This document shows positions 24,784 through 36,051 of a stretch of 64,000 nt of DNA, in pieces; the stretch's first letter is position 1; each line of letters begins with the position of its first letter. The notes beneath the pieces are model-generated. The model did no database searches, had not been told where the DNA came from, and saw only the letters and a list, made by a program, of their open reading frames with translations. Both the position numbers and the translations under genes were made by a program. This DNA is from Zychaea mexicana (taxonomy: Eukaryota; Mucoromycota; Mucoromycetes; Mucorales; Lichtheimiaceae): contig NW_026516779.1 in assembly GCF_025766255.1 (NCBI RefSeq), positions 62,001 to 126,000 of the forward strand, in the 5' to 3' direction.

Positions 24784-25089
24784 ATGGAAAAGCCAGACCA
24801 AGACACGCTGACCCATCCGCTGCTCTATCGGGAAAATATCAACTCGGCCCAACAGTCTGAGGGAAATAGCAACAACACTGTCGCATCATCGTCATCAAAA
24901 GAAGATACCAAGAACACAAAGAAAGAACAAGAACAAAGATGGATGCCACCTGCACAGCCGCTCAAGGACGGCGGTGATGAGTGCTGGGATTGCTATCCAC
25001 ACCTCGTACGCAAGATTGAAAACGAAGGAACACCCGAACAAGTCGAGCATCTTCATCAGCTGCAACAATCACAATCTCCAAAGCATTGA
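24784..25089 (+). CDS. small Cys-motif orphan protein, 101 aa
   Basis: Single-exon frame beginning MEKPDQDTLTHPLLYREN after a CT-rich leader. The first half is polar and disordered (Ser/Asn/Lys-rich). The second half contains WMPPAQPLKDGGDECWDCYP followed by HLVRKIENEGTPEQVEHLHQ. The CWDC element (CxxC) and the flanking aromatic residues look like a conserved core, perhaps a metal or redox site. It ends with a Gln/Ser-rich tail. I do not recognise the family. It is convergent with the phospholipase gene (stop to stop 124 bp). Confidence 0.6.
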   Translation: MEKPDQDTLTHPLLYRENINSAQQSEGNSNNTVASSSSKEDTKNTKKEQEQRWMPPAQPLKDGGDECWDCYPHLVRKIENEGTPEQVEHLHQLQQSQSPKH

Positions 25090-25213
25090 TAATAAAAAAA
25101 AAGATCCGTTTCTTTACATAGTCTATGATACGTTCTCAAAAACAAGCATTATGATTAGCTATTACTACTGAGTGTATTATGTACATGTTAGGACTTCGAC
25201 TACGCACTATGCA

Positions 25214-27592
25214 TCATGACGATGACGTCGGGGATGGCCAACTACCAGTCGTTCGCTGCCTTTGTTTCTTTAGCCAAATCAGCTTGAGTGTTTGTTTCAC
25301 TTGATCCATATTGTCTCGCCAGTTGGCTTCGCCCAGTCCCACGAGCTTGGCCACTTGCTCGGCCGAGTAGACAAAGTTCCACGTGCTACAGAATTCAGCA
25401 CACTGAGGATCGAATTCCGCATCGTACTTTTCGTTGGGTATCAGTGGAAAGTATGCCATCGTCGTTTGGCTGCCCTCAAAAATAGTGCAGGTCCCGAGAC
25501 CATATTTTTCACCCGGCGTCGCATGATTGTTTTTGTTATTGTTAGTCTCATCGTCTTTGACATCCTTGTGTTCCTCATGCGACGCCTGTTCTTGCAGAGG
25601 CCATCGAGCTTCAGCTGGCCATCCGTCAATCCCACGCCGTTGTGCATACCCTTCTGCGCGTTCCAGATGTCCGGCCGTTTGTATGTCGGCACTAAGGTCT
25701 AACGCGATAATCATATCGACTTGACGCTCTTTTCTGAGCAGTGGGTAGAAGGGTAGGTTGTTGTCACAACCGGCGTCAAGGAGATCCAAGTATTCTCGGT
25801 CAAACAATGAGGTGATTTCATCCTCAGGCATCGTCGGTGGCGACGGAAGCTTGTAGAATGGATTTGGAAACCGGGCGGGAGAAAACGGATGGATGGTCAA
25901 TAGACTTTCTTTATATTGGGTCAGTGTGGAATCAACAGCGGCAATGGCTGCCTCGGGGAGGAACACTCGCATCTCTTGAAAAAAGTGAGCTAACGAGCTT
26001 GCAAACGCGCTGCCAAAAACACCAAGCATCGTACCAAGCGTCTGTTCCGGCAGTCGTTCGATACTCTTACCATTTTCAAAACGACGTCCAAAACCCCAGA
26101 TGGGGATCCACGCTAAATACAACACACCATTATTACAAACGATGAGTACTAGCTGGTAAACAGCTGGTCCAACAAAATTCCTTCTTTGCTTACCGTTCAG
26201 TTCTTCGCAGCCCATTTCAAAAGGTGTAAACTCAAACCAACGGTACAGATCCTGCACTTCGTGATGCACCACACAGTAGATGGGCATCGGCCACGAACCG
26301 TCTTCAAAAAAGCGTCGCTGACGTGACAATTTGAGCTCTGACTTGGGCATGAGTTTGGCACGTACTTGCGATCCATCCTCATCACGCACAAGGCCACTGT
26401 TGCCGACTGTCCTATCCTCCGTGTTTTGCTCAATTTTTTCGCTGTACTGAGAAGGTTGCCGCTCCATGTTTCCTCTGGGTCGACGCACCACCGTTTGCAT
26501 TTCGGTCAACAAGGTGCCTCCCAATAGCATGCCGAACACATCAACGACATTGAGAGTACCGTTTTGCTGATGGTAACGCTGAATAAGACCTTGCATCAAC
26601 GTTTTGGCGTTCTGAGCAGAAGCCTGGAGGATGGCAATGAAGTTGGATACATTGGCGATATGGGTATGGATGTGTGACTTGAGATGATCCACCAAAGTGT
26701 CGAAAGATCCGTTGGTCAACCGGCTGTAGAGCTGCGCCATGGCCCATGTCGACCCAGAGACGCCGGCAGTGTACATGGTGCAGTCGAGCATACCCGTCTC
26801 TTTCATGGCTTTCAGGTAGCCTGTGGCACCATTCATTGCTCTGTATCCACCCCCACTGCTCGCAATACCAACGACAGGTACGTCGCGTGGATCAACTTGA
26901 TCGGCATCGACGCCTATGAACGCCGCAAATGCATTTCGCTGTCGGTTTTTACGCGCCGCGATGAACTTTTTTTCTTCATTTGACAGCTCCGTACCCATCC
27001 TTTTGATAACCATTTCTTAGTTCACACACATACACATACTTTCTTTGTTTCTTTACCTTACTTGCGTGTCAAACGCGATTTCCGGATGCAGAGACTCGTC
27101 CGAATCTTCTCGTCGACTGTCTTCAATGATACGCCGAAACTCGTCCATGGACACAAAGTTCCAAAACTGCTCATACGTTTGTCTCACACTTTCCATTTGC
27201 GAAGCGAACGCGGGGTATATGTTGGTCATTCTCTCGGTCAATGCTTCCAGGGATGGTAGATCGTCCGTGGACCAATCCGGAAGTGAATGAAAGATCGCGC
27301 CAATGAATTCGTCACTCGTATGTTGCAATGTTTGGAAATCAACAAGCCAGGACCCTTCGTCTTCTGTTTGTTGTTGCTGTTGTTGTTCTTGATCAGCAAA
27401 AGTCGATTCATCATTGTTTTGTTTTTCTTGTTTGGAAGAAGACGAAGAAGGCAATTGTCGTGTCTTGACAGTGCTGCCATAGCCGCTACTACCGGAATTT
27501 GCTTGCTGTTTTTTGCGGCGTTTTTGGCTGTAGTTGATCCCCACAATGGCGCAAACAGCAAGGGCAGTGAGGAAAAACAAAACTTTTGGCAT
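25214..27592 (-). CDS. membrane-anchored cPLA2-like phospholipase
   Basis: Three exons in transcript order: 27592-27057, 26999-26194, 26112-25214, giving 746 aa. The second intron (26193-26113, 81 nt) has no stop and stays in frame, so an unspliced form would also be read. An N-terminal hydrophobic anchor (VLFFLTALAVCAIVGINYS) is followed by a low-complexity linker. The lysophospholipase/cPLA2 catalytic domain starts near residue 180: GIASSGGGYRAMNG (oxyanion region, about 227), AGVSGSTWAM with nucleophile Ser in GxSGS (about 260), and LDLLDAGCDNNLPFYPLLR with the partner Asp. These enzymes cleave the acyl ester of phospholipids or lysophospholipids by a Ser-Asp dyad. Unlike secreted fungal PLB it lacks a GPI tail and keeps a long insertion with poly-Asn near the C-terminus, so an ER or other internal-membrane location is likely (inference). 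Confidence 0.9.
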
Positions 27593-28389
27593 CGAGTATG
27601 TATTGTTGGCTGGTTGGTGAAGTTGGTGTGAGTGGCGGGAGGAGAAGATGAAACAAAAGGAGAAGACTGGTTCCTGATGCTATTTCCAAAAGCAAGTTCA
27701 GATTTGAACTAAAACGCGCGTTGATTCTCCTTCGATTGGGTTCTATCACAGGGCTCTCTTCTCCTGTAACACATGCAGCATTTTATAAAGATCACGGTAG
27801 CTTTTCTTTCTATGGACAATGTTCGTTTGTAGCGAGATGTCTCTCTTGTTGTTGTGTAAATATTAATAGAAACAGCAGCTAGGCTTTCGACCTGAAGCCT
27901 TCATGGGGATCTGTTTGAAGCGCATGTTGTTCGATACTGTTACCATGGAAAATGAAAGGGTGGAAGGGGTATGTGTTTTGCAATCCCATCGTCCGATGCA
28001 TTGCATACACCATTTCCTAGAATGGAATCTCCTGGGATGAGTGTGTAACATGAGTGTGCCTTGTATGTGGTTGTCATTAGCAACCCTCGTCGTCATGATG
28101 GAACAGCATAGAATCGCTACTTCAGCAAGCCAAGGAAGAAGACCCTCTGCCGGAAGAAAGGCAGTTCTCGAGGGGTGTCTGGTTCACCGGGGGTGCTCCC
28201 CTCGTTTCAGCGCCAAGGGTGTCTAAAGTGCGTTCTCATCACACCACACCACGCATCAGACAATAATAAGACAGAGAAGAAGATGAAAAAAGAAGACACC
28301 CACAAACAGCGGTCTGCTCTTCTCTTCCGCTCCTCTCTCCCCTTTTCCCAAACTAACTCTGGTTTTCAGCCCATCTCCGAGAAAAACAA
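27593..28389. other. divergent promoter region, phospholipase and MFS genes
   Basis: The two genes are transcribed away from each other from this 0.8-kb region. I see no third gene; short frames here have no family resemblance. CT-rich DNA lies before the MFS start. Confidence 0.55.
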
Positions 28390-30432
28390 ATGCTTTTTCC
28401 CAAGGCACTGTACGTCTGCGTGTACTCAATCTATGGCTCGGCCATAGCCTATCTGGCACTGTTCTATGACGAGGCGTTACACTTGCCGTCCAACCAAATC
28501 GGCGTTTTGCTTGCCATAACCCCGTTCATACAAAGCTTATCGTGCCCTCTGTGGACCGTCGTTGTCGATCGCAAGCCCCAATGGCACGGCTATCTCATGA
28601 GTGCATTGGCCATCATTGGAGGAAGTGGTGTAATGGCGCTCTTGTTACTACCGGGATGGCTAGTTCAAGACGTCGACGACGGCAACAATGGCGGCAACAC
28701 AATGGTCACCTTTGCCGCAGCTGTGACGCTTGCACTTATTTTTGCGTTTTTCGGCCAACCCGTCTCGACACTTGTCGACAGTGCCGTATTAAAAATGCTT
28801 GGCGATCAAAAAATCTTGTATGGTAAGAATAAGAAAGTGCTGCTGCTGCTGTTGTTGTGGATGACGCGGGTTCACTGATGACTCACGTACACTTGTACCT
28901 CCAACAAACACGTCGAAACAATGACGACGTCAACAACAAACACGGACACACACATTAAAAGGCAACCAGCGGCTGTGGGGCTCTGTTTCGAATGGGCTCA
29001 ACATTCTCCTTGTCGGTTTATGGGTCGGTGTCTCTGGAATACAGGTCGCATTTTACGTGTTTGCCTTTGGTGTAACCTCCTTTGCTATACTGGCCTCGTT
29101 CACAAAGTTTTCATCGGCCGAAGAGAGCGATGTACACAATGCTGACTGGGCTGCTGCTCATAATAACAACAACGAAGACGATGAGCATCAAGGAGGCAAC
29201 CACAACAACAGTCGTCAGCCATTGCTTCGCAACTCACTTAGCTTCAATCGTCCTTACAATGCAATAACGGGGGAAAATGGTGCACCCCCTATTGCATCCT
29301 CGTACCTGACTTCGCTGACAGGCGCCCTTTCAATCGGCACCGAAGTCGACGCTTTACCGCGTCGTGACAGCTTAGCCAGCTACGCCAACACCGAATACTA
29401 TGACGACTATTACGACGAGGGCAGACGGCTTGGACTATTACGGACGACAACGACAGCCATGGACGTTCAACATGAGGCGAGTCAGCGGATCGCCAATATG
29501 GATCATCTACCCCCACTCGGCCTTGCCTTATCCAATATCCCCACCATTGATACCACACTAGCAGCATTTGCTGACTTGGGCCGCCCTGAATCGAAAGCAC
29601 CCGAGAAATCCACCTTGAGATCACCCCGGATCTCGTCCTTTTTGCTTACCATGATGTTGTTTGGCGTATCGTATTCGATGATTGCACAGTTCCTATTTCT
29701 AATTTTGCGTAACGACTTGGGGATTGACTCGTCATTGATCGGCTGGACAGGACCTATTGCTGGTATTGCAGAAGTCATGACCTTTTGGCTTTCGAATAAG
29801 GTTCGTCTATCGTCATCATTTGATAATTCGCACATACGAGCTCTGTGATATTCTGTCGGTTTTAACAAACAATAACGATATGTAGCTCTTGGAAGAATTC
29901 AATGTAGCTAGTCTTATTGGATTTTCACATGTGGGGATCATCATGCGTAATCTGATATATACGTGGATCACACCTGGACAGCCCATGTCAACAGTGATTG
30001 CCTTGGGCATGCATCTGGTTAATGGTAAGTGACAGCAAAAATGTTGGGATTGTGAACAAGTACAGAAAGCGGGTAGTTGGGAAAATCAAAGTTACTGGTT
30101 TTTTGCGAAAACAGAAATCACATTCGAGCAAATTCTTAACCACATGCGTTTCTGCCCTTCAACCTTCACACACTCTCGTTTACTCAGGCTCGGCGTATGC
30201 TTTGCTTTGGTCAACTGCGGTTTCCGAAGCAGACGCCATCTTTCCCCCGGATCAACGCGCTGTCGCACAAGGCATCTTGGCTTCTCTTTTTACGGGACTA
30301 GGCTACGGAATTGGATGTATCGCCGGTGGCGCAATCTACAATCAACTCGGTGCAGTGGCCCTGTGTAATTCCTCTGCTGCCGTGGCTGCTCTAAGTCTAG
30401 TCGTGTTCCTCTGTGGTCGTAGTATGCAGTAG
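28390..30432 (+). CDS. MFS transporter, MFSD6-like (MFS_1_like)
   Basis: Four exons, 28390-28822, 28962-29800, 29886-30024, 30188-30432, give 551 aa. The start MLFPKALYVCVYSIYGSAIA enters directly into the first membrane helix. Helices follow as LPSNQIGVLLAITPFIQSLS, WHGYLMSALAIIGG and NGLNILLVGLWVGVSGIQ. A roughly 190-residue hydrophilic central loop (Asn/His/Asp-rich, with DYYDEG) comes next, then the second half with SSFLLTMMLFGVSYSMIAQF, DSSLIGWTGPIAGIAEVM, QRAVAQGILASLFTGLGYGI and GCIAGGAIYNQLG. The QGIL..LF.GLGYGIG.I.GG pattern is typical of the MFS_1_like group (LacY relatives, MFSD6). Substrate cannot be told from sequence. Splice sites are canonical and phases agree. Confidence 0.9.
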
Positions 30433-31881
30433 ACGCGGGAGGGGGGATATTGTGCGATAGAATAAGGAAACGGGAACTTTGTCGACAAAGGAAAGGGATC
30501 TGGCAACAAATCATACTGGTTGCCACCAGTTACTGTTTGAATCACAGTTATACCTTATATTATTACTGCTATACTCATATTACATTCATCGTTATCACTC
30601 TTATTATTTATCACCTAGCATCTGTCACTGCACATACTTCTAACTACTACTTTGAACAAAAAAGAACAAATTACCTTGCATCCTTCACTTTCCATCCTCA
30701 TTTCTATATGCACTACAGTACATTGCATGTGCATGCAGATTCTTCTATTCACTGAGTCATCAGTGCACCCCATGGTCTAGCTTCTTAAGGAGGGAAGAGG
30801 CTGGGGGATGATCTATGTATGTCTGTCTGATATGTCAAACTATCACCATTACAGATTGACAGCTCCGGGGTCACTCTATTGAAGACTTATTACCAACTGA
30901 CGGATTGATTGATTGATGACTGACTGACTGCCTGCTTTTTTCGAACCCCCCCTATTTTGAACGTTTCCTGCTCCGCTCATGCGCGCGAAGCTCTTTATTT
31001 ACATGCTATTCGTAGATATCGATCATCCAGATCCGTCCAAACCTTCGTCCCGTGGGAGCATCCAGGTTTGCAAGAAAGGGTAGTATCTGGTGTTACCGAA
31101 CGTGTTTAATCTCGATTACCTTCTTTAGCCCTCTTTCTCTCTCTCTCTCCCCCCGCCACCCTTTTTCTCGTATAACGTTGGCACATTCTTATACTGTGTG
31201 ATACAAGTTTCCATATGTGACCTCACTAAGGCTACATAAAAGTGGGGAAAAAGTAGGCGCATTGGCATGGCAGAGAAGGGATGTTTGGAATAAAAACCTT
31301 TTAGGAAAGTAAAAGCAAGGGAGAGACAGGGAACGTTCGCGCGCGCGCGCGTAAGCAGCGTCAACTCACACACCTGGAGCAACGCATAATCACTTAACTC
31401 ACATACACAAAAACCTGCATGCATATCCGCACGTCAATAAAGAAAGAAAGAAATTCATCTCAGATGCTTCCCCCGAAAACAGAAAGTGGAGGAGTGCTAA
31501 TTTGGGGTGGGGGTGGGGTGGGCGGATAGAGAACGATGAAGGGAACAGCTAAAAGCAAGAGAGAAACGAAAAGTCGGGAAGGAGTGCAGCAAAGGAGGGG
31601 AGAGATTTCATGTTTCAAATCTAAAGACAATGAAATTTTGACGCACCTAAACAAAGCAGCAGGAAGCGGGCGGGTCTCATGCCTCAGTGCTACCATATGG
31701 CCTTGTCTTCTTCTAGGCTATTCTTTTCCCCTTCATATCCTACCCTAAGCTCGCAAAGTTTATATACCCTCTCTTTCTTCTCTTTCTCTCTCGCTTTTCC
31801 CTTTTTCTCTCCCTTTGTTTCCCCTCTCACTCAATCGCTTTTTCTAGCGTAACACCACACTTCCAAATAAGCAGCCTCACT
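30433..31881. other. intergenic, long upstream region of C2H2 gene
   Basis: 1.4 kb without a supported gene. Contains a (TGAT/TGAC)n-like run near 30904-30930, a (GC)n run (GCGCGCGCGC at 31340-31350), G-rich GGGGTGGGGGTGGGG (31504-31520), a TATA box at 31761 and a strongly CT-rich leader (31770-31850). Confidence 0.6.
31761..31766 (+). promoter_or_regulatory. TATA box for the C2H2 gene
   Basis: TATATA followed by CCCTCTCTTTC-type CT-rich leader, 121 bp before the ATG at 31882. Confidence 0.5.
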
Positions 31882-32792
31882 ATGTCTGAACAGCTGGCAG
31901 CAGAACTGAAGAAGAAGCGGCGGTACCAATGTACAACTTGTAACAAAGCGTTTAGTCGGCCTAGTGCGCTTCGAACTCACATCTATACGCATACCGGTGA
32001 AAAGCCTTTTGAATGCACCACGTAATAAGCTTAGTTAGCGGATCAAAGAGGGAACAGGTGTCGAGGATATAAGCAGTAGCCCTAAACATCTTCTTTTCTT
32101 TGATTAGTCCGGGCTGTGGTCGTCGTTTCGCAGTAATTAGCAACTTACGTCGTCACTTCAAGGTGCATCGTAAAGTAGTTCATGCCAGCCGAATTCCAGC
32201 TAGTGAGCGTCTGCGTCAAGTTCAACGGCTGATTGAACGCACCGCGCCACCAGAACCGTATCCAATGCAGTACGCTATGCCAGATCAGCCTCGCCAACCT
32301 CAGCATCAGCACCAGCAATATTGCCACCATCACCATCATGATCACCATCAACAACAGCACAAATCCCCATCCCCGTTAATACCAGTAAGTGGTGAAGGTT
32401 GTGGTGTAGTAGATCACCATAGCTTTTACCGTCATTATCAGTACGCACCGTACGGACCACCGTTGACACCTGCTGCAGGAAACAGCATACCAACATTGTC
32501 GCCTTCTTCTTCTTCCACTTATCCGTCCTCGTACTTCAAATCTGCGCCTAAAGCTCCATTCATTGTAATGGTAAAAATACAAAAGACACCCTTCATTTAC
32601 ATCCCATTCCTGTCTATGTACACCCCAAACTGTCCCAGACAGAAGAGAAGCTAATAATGACACGTTCTTATCATCTACTAGTCCGACGTGACTCAGCAAC
32701 AACAACATCATCACCACATATCTCACCATTATCGCGAGCCTTCCGTATTTCATTTTAACCAACAACCCCATTCTAGCTTTGGCCAAGCATAA
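31882..32792 (+). CDS. C2H2 zinc-finger transcription factor
   Basis: Three exons, 31882-32021, 32108-32570 and 32682-32792, give 237 aa. Two adjacent C2H2 fingers near the N-terminus: [20 protein letters not shown] with closing YTH, the TGEKPF linker, then [20 protein letters not shown] with HFKVH (C-x4-C spacing). Finger 1 is fungal-type (SRPSALRTH) like many stress and development regulators. After the fingers come a basic helix ([13 protein letters not shown]), a His/Gln-rich region and a Ser/Pro/Tyr-rich tail, likely an activation or repression region. The intron inside the second finger is recovered by the Cys/His spacing. The last exon (SDVTQQQQ...) is chosen over reading through 32571 because the GT-AG junction keeps frame and composition. 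Targets unknown. Confidence 0.88.
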
Positions 32793-35700
32793 CGTCAGCT
32801 CAAAAAAGCTTCTATTGCAAAAAAAGACAAACGCCCTCCTTCTTTATTACGTTCCTATATGAGTAATCTTATGGTATCTTGTTTATCCACGCGCGCCCTA
32901 TAATATCTTTCCTGGTTTCTCTTTCCTTACATTACATATAATGGTCCCCTTTTCTTCCTCCTGTCAGGCATTTTTTTTGTGCAAATAGTATATAATGGTA
33001 ATCGCCGTAACAGCCCCACTTCTATTTTACAATACATATACATATATATACATTACTTCAGTCGTAGCTCTCACAGTTCTCATCACACTTATACATAATA
33101 TCTCATATGTATACACACTACATTGTATGTCATTCTGATATCTCTACAGTATCCTACCACACATGTTGACCAGGGATGTTTATCAAGTAAACTTTTTTTT
33201 AACTTTAGCAAAAGGATGTTACAGATGAGGCTTGTGCTGGACGATCACTTTGCATTTCTAATCGTGATTAATACCAGCGATACAGAGTGCGCAGAGGATA
33301 TAAGGAGGGTGGTGGTGGCGAGTTTACTGGTTGTACGAGCAGTATAGGAAGACAGGTTCCCCTATCTTTTGTAATACGCACATCGAGTACACGCGCGGTC
33401 AATATTGATTTCTATGTCGTCCATTGTCGTTTTGTTGCTGGCCCGCGGTGATGCATCGTGGTTGGCGGGCTGCTCACTCGATGATCTTTCGTATCGGTAA
33501 GTTAGGTTGCTCTGTTTATGGTGGGCACCATTGCTCGTCGTCGCCATCGTCGTTTTTGTCGCTTGATCTCCACCTGCTAGACCGATTTTCCCGCCCTAGT
33601 AGTACGTGGTTCTAGCTCCTGCTCCTAGTTCCATTGTTGCCGTCGCTATCGTCATATTCACAATAACCCCTTTCATCATTATTTTCCCTGCATGTGCAGC
33701 CTTTAAACCTAACGCCATATAACGATTACGTAAGCGTAGACTGTTAACAGATAACCAAAGCTTCTTCTTCATTTTTACCGACTTGTTCCAGACTCATAGC
33801 GACGATTGTTAGTTTGTAAGTTGCCACACGAAAATGGTGACACAGAACACAATATCATATAGGAATTTTGGGCTTTCCCCTGAGAAGAAACTATTATCAT
33901 TTTCAGTTCCGCACAGCTCAGTCATCTGATGACGCTCGGCCTGAAAAATTATATATGTTAATAACTACAAAAACGAGTGTCCCCATCATTATCCCCGTAA
34001 ACACACATAGTTTGCACAGCCGTTTAGACGTTGGCACTGTGACATGTTGGGGAGTTTTTTTTTTTTCGCTTTGGAGCTATTGTAAACAGCGAAGAAAGTA
34101 TGTACGCAAGTAAGATGCGTTATAATACTGACAGAGATACATCGTGTAAACGCAGTTAGTACAAAAAAAAGGAAATTTCGGGATTACACTATCCTCCCTA
34201 TTCATCCTCCTTGTATTGATGGCAATATATATGCTGTGTACATTATGAGGGCCTGAGGCGCAAATGTGATTGAGTTGAGCGACCAGATGTAAAAGAGCCG
34301 CATCAAGACGCCTGCATATTCTTAAGATGTCAGAAGGGGAGAGTATATGATAGTATGTATTAATTAATTAGCGTGATTGTGGTGACAACAAAATATACAC
34401 CATTCATCATCGACTACTTACTAGACTGCCATGCAGTGTTGTGCACTGCAGTAAAGGGTGTTTATCAAATGAAGAAAAACGCGCACACAAACCTAGTGAG
34501 TGTAGCATTGTTCCCAAGGAGTATACCATACAAACACGAAAAGCGTATCTCAGCATAGTACTGTATAATGCTTTTTGGTACCGAGCTGTGGCCTGTGCAC
34601 ACCATATTTAGAAACGGTACTGTGGAGAGTCACAGAAAGTGCAATCGTGCTAAACTTACTTTAACATGCTGTCCAGATGCACACGATCAAAAGCGTTTTA
34701 AACTTGCTGGCGAACAAGAGGGAGGGTTTGATTGAATAAAAAACGAAGAAGCGAAAGATTAGAAAGAACAAAGAAATTTTATGGTGCTAACGTCAGAAAG
34801 ATTTTCTCGTGGTCCTTACAATAGCAAACATGGGCTTCTCAATAGAGTATGTACGCCACAACAACGCGTATTAATGCAGCGGACACAAACCCTCCTTACC
34901 CCGTTCTCGCCGCGGTTCACAACGCAAAGAGTATGGGTAATCTGTATGCTGAGAGTAGAGAGAATGTTTTCGTTGAGCTCGGACGCTAGAAGAGGCAATA
35001 CGTGCGGGTTTGAAACCTTCCTTTTTCTCGAATAATATTGGTGTCGTAGTACTACGCTAAGGTTTTTTCGCTGATGTTTGACTTTCTGCAAGCTATGATA
35101 TATACAATTTACAATGCGATAAAAGAAAATCACGTTTTTTCCTTGATTGGTTGTACGCTACCCTTTAGCTGATTCGCGTCGAGGGTCAAGAAAAAGATGG
35201 CGCCGGATAAAAAGTGTCGGACGGGCAATAGTTCGTACCAATATCAGTATGCTTGAACAGCCCTTGTCAGTGCGATAAATAGATCAGTGAGAATATGCCG
35301 TAATACTCTTTGGAACTTATATACACCACGCGTATCAGTGTCAGATAGCACATAGATAACCATTTAGGAGAATACAGTAGGAGAATTGAAAAAATCACAA
35401 GAGTAAGAAAACCTGTTTTTGTGCTCTGATCCTTTATACCAGTAATCTGGGATAGCCCATGGCGCGTCAACGTATGTATCAGTAACAGCAATTCCTTGCT
35501 GTTTCTGTTTTGTTGCTTATAATGACGGTGCGATGATCTCACAGTGATCCTTTGTCTTTGGCTAGCGCAACTTCGCCATCTACATCGAACGCCGCAGCCA
35601 AAACCGAGATGGCATTCGGCTGAGTAACTATTAACTGTCCAACTTGACCCACATCGCATTGTTTACCCGTTACCGCTTTCTTGGTACATGTGTAGACGCT

Positions 35701-36051
35701 TTCTAAAAGAAAAACCTTATGAAGTACTGGTTTTGGCTCCAGCACGCGTTACTACTCTGCATAATCTTATCTCCGTGGTAACTCTTTCCCTATGATCCAC
35801 CGCCAATTGGTAAAATAAAGAGTTTATTTTTGCGGTAGTACTGAGTTGAAATATGACACTTAATATGCTCAATCGTATCGTAGCCACAAAGGGGTCTACA
35901 CGAATAAAAACAAAACTTGTTGAGCGTCAAAAGCCGCTTTCAGTGTATGTACATAGTGTAAGATCCATTATGACTGTTACAGTACAGGATAGAAAAACAT
36001 TGTATTTTCGATTAATGGATGTAGTATGTTATGGTACAATGATATTGCATT
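32793..36051. other. 3.3-kb gene-poor region
   Basis: AT-rich; no supported gene. A minus-strand frame at 35539-35745 (containing VGQLIVTQPNAISVLAAAFD) is protein-like and could be an exon remnant, but there is no continuation I can join. Runs of T at 34061 and A at 34168 are simple homopolymers. Confidence 0.5.

Noticed and set aside
32576..32654. Read-through end of the C2H2 protein ([12 protein letters not shown]...)
   Set aside because: The GTAAAA...CTACTAG intron gives a His/Gln-rich last exon consistent with the rest of the protein, so the read-through is judged intronic.
35539..35745. Minus-strand frame with VGQLIVTQPNAISVLAAAFD
   Set aside because: Looks slightly like an exon but has no joinable neighbours and no family I can name.
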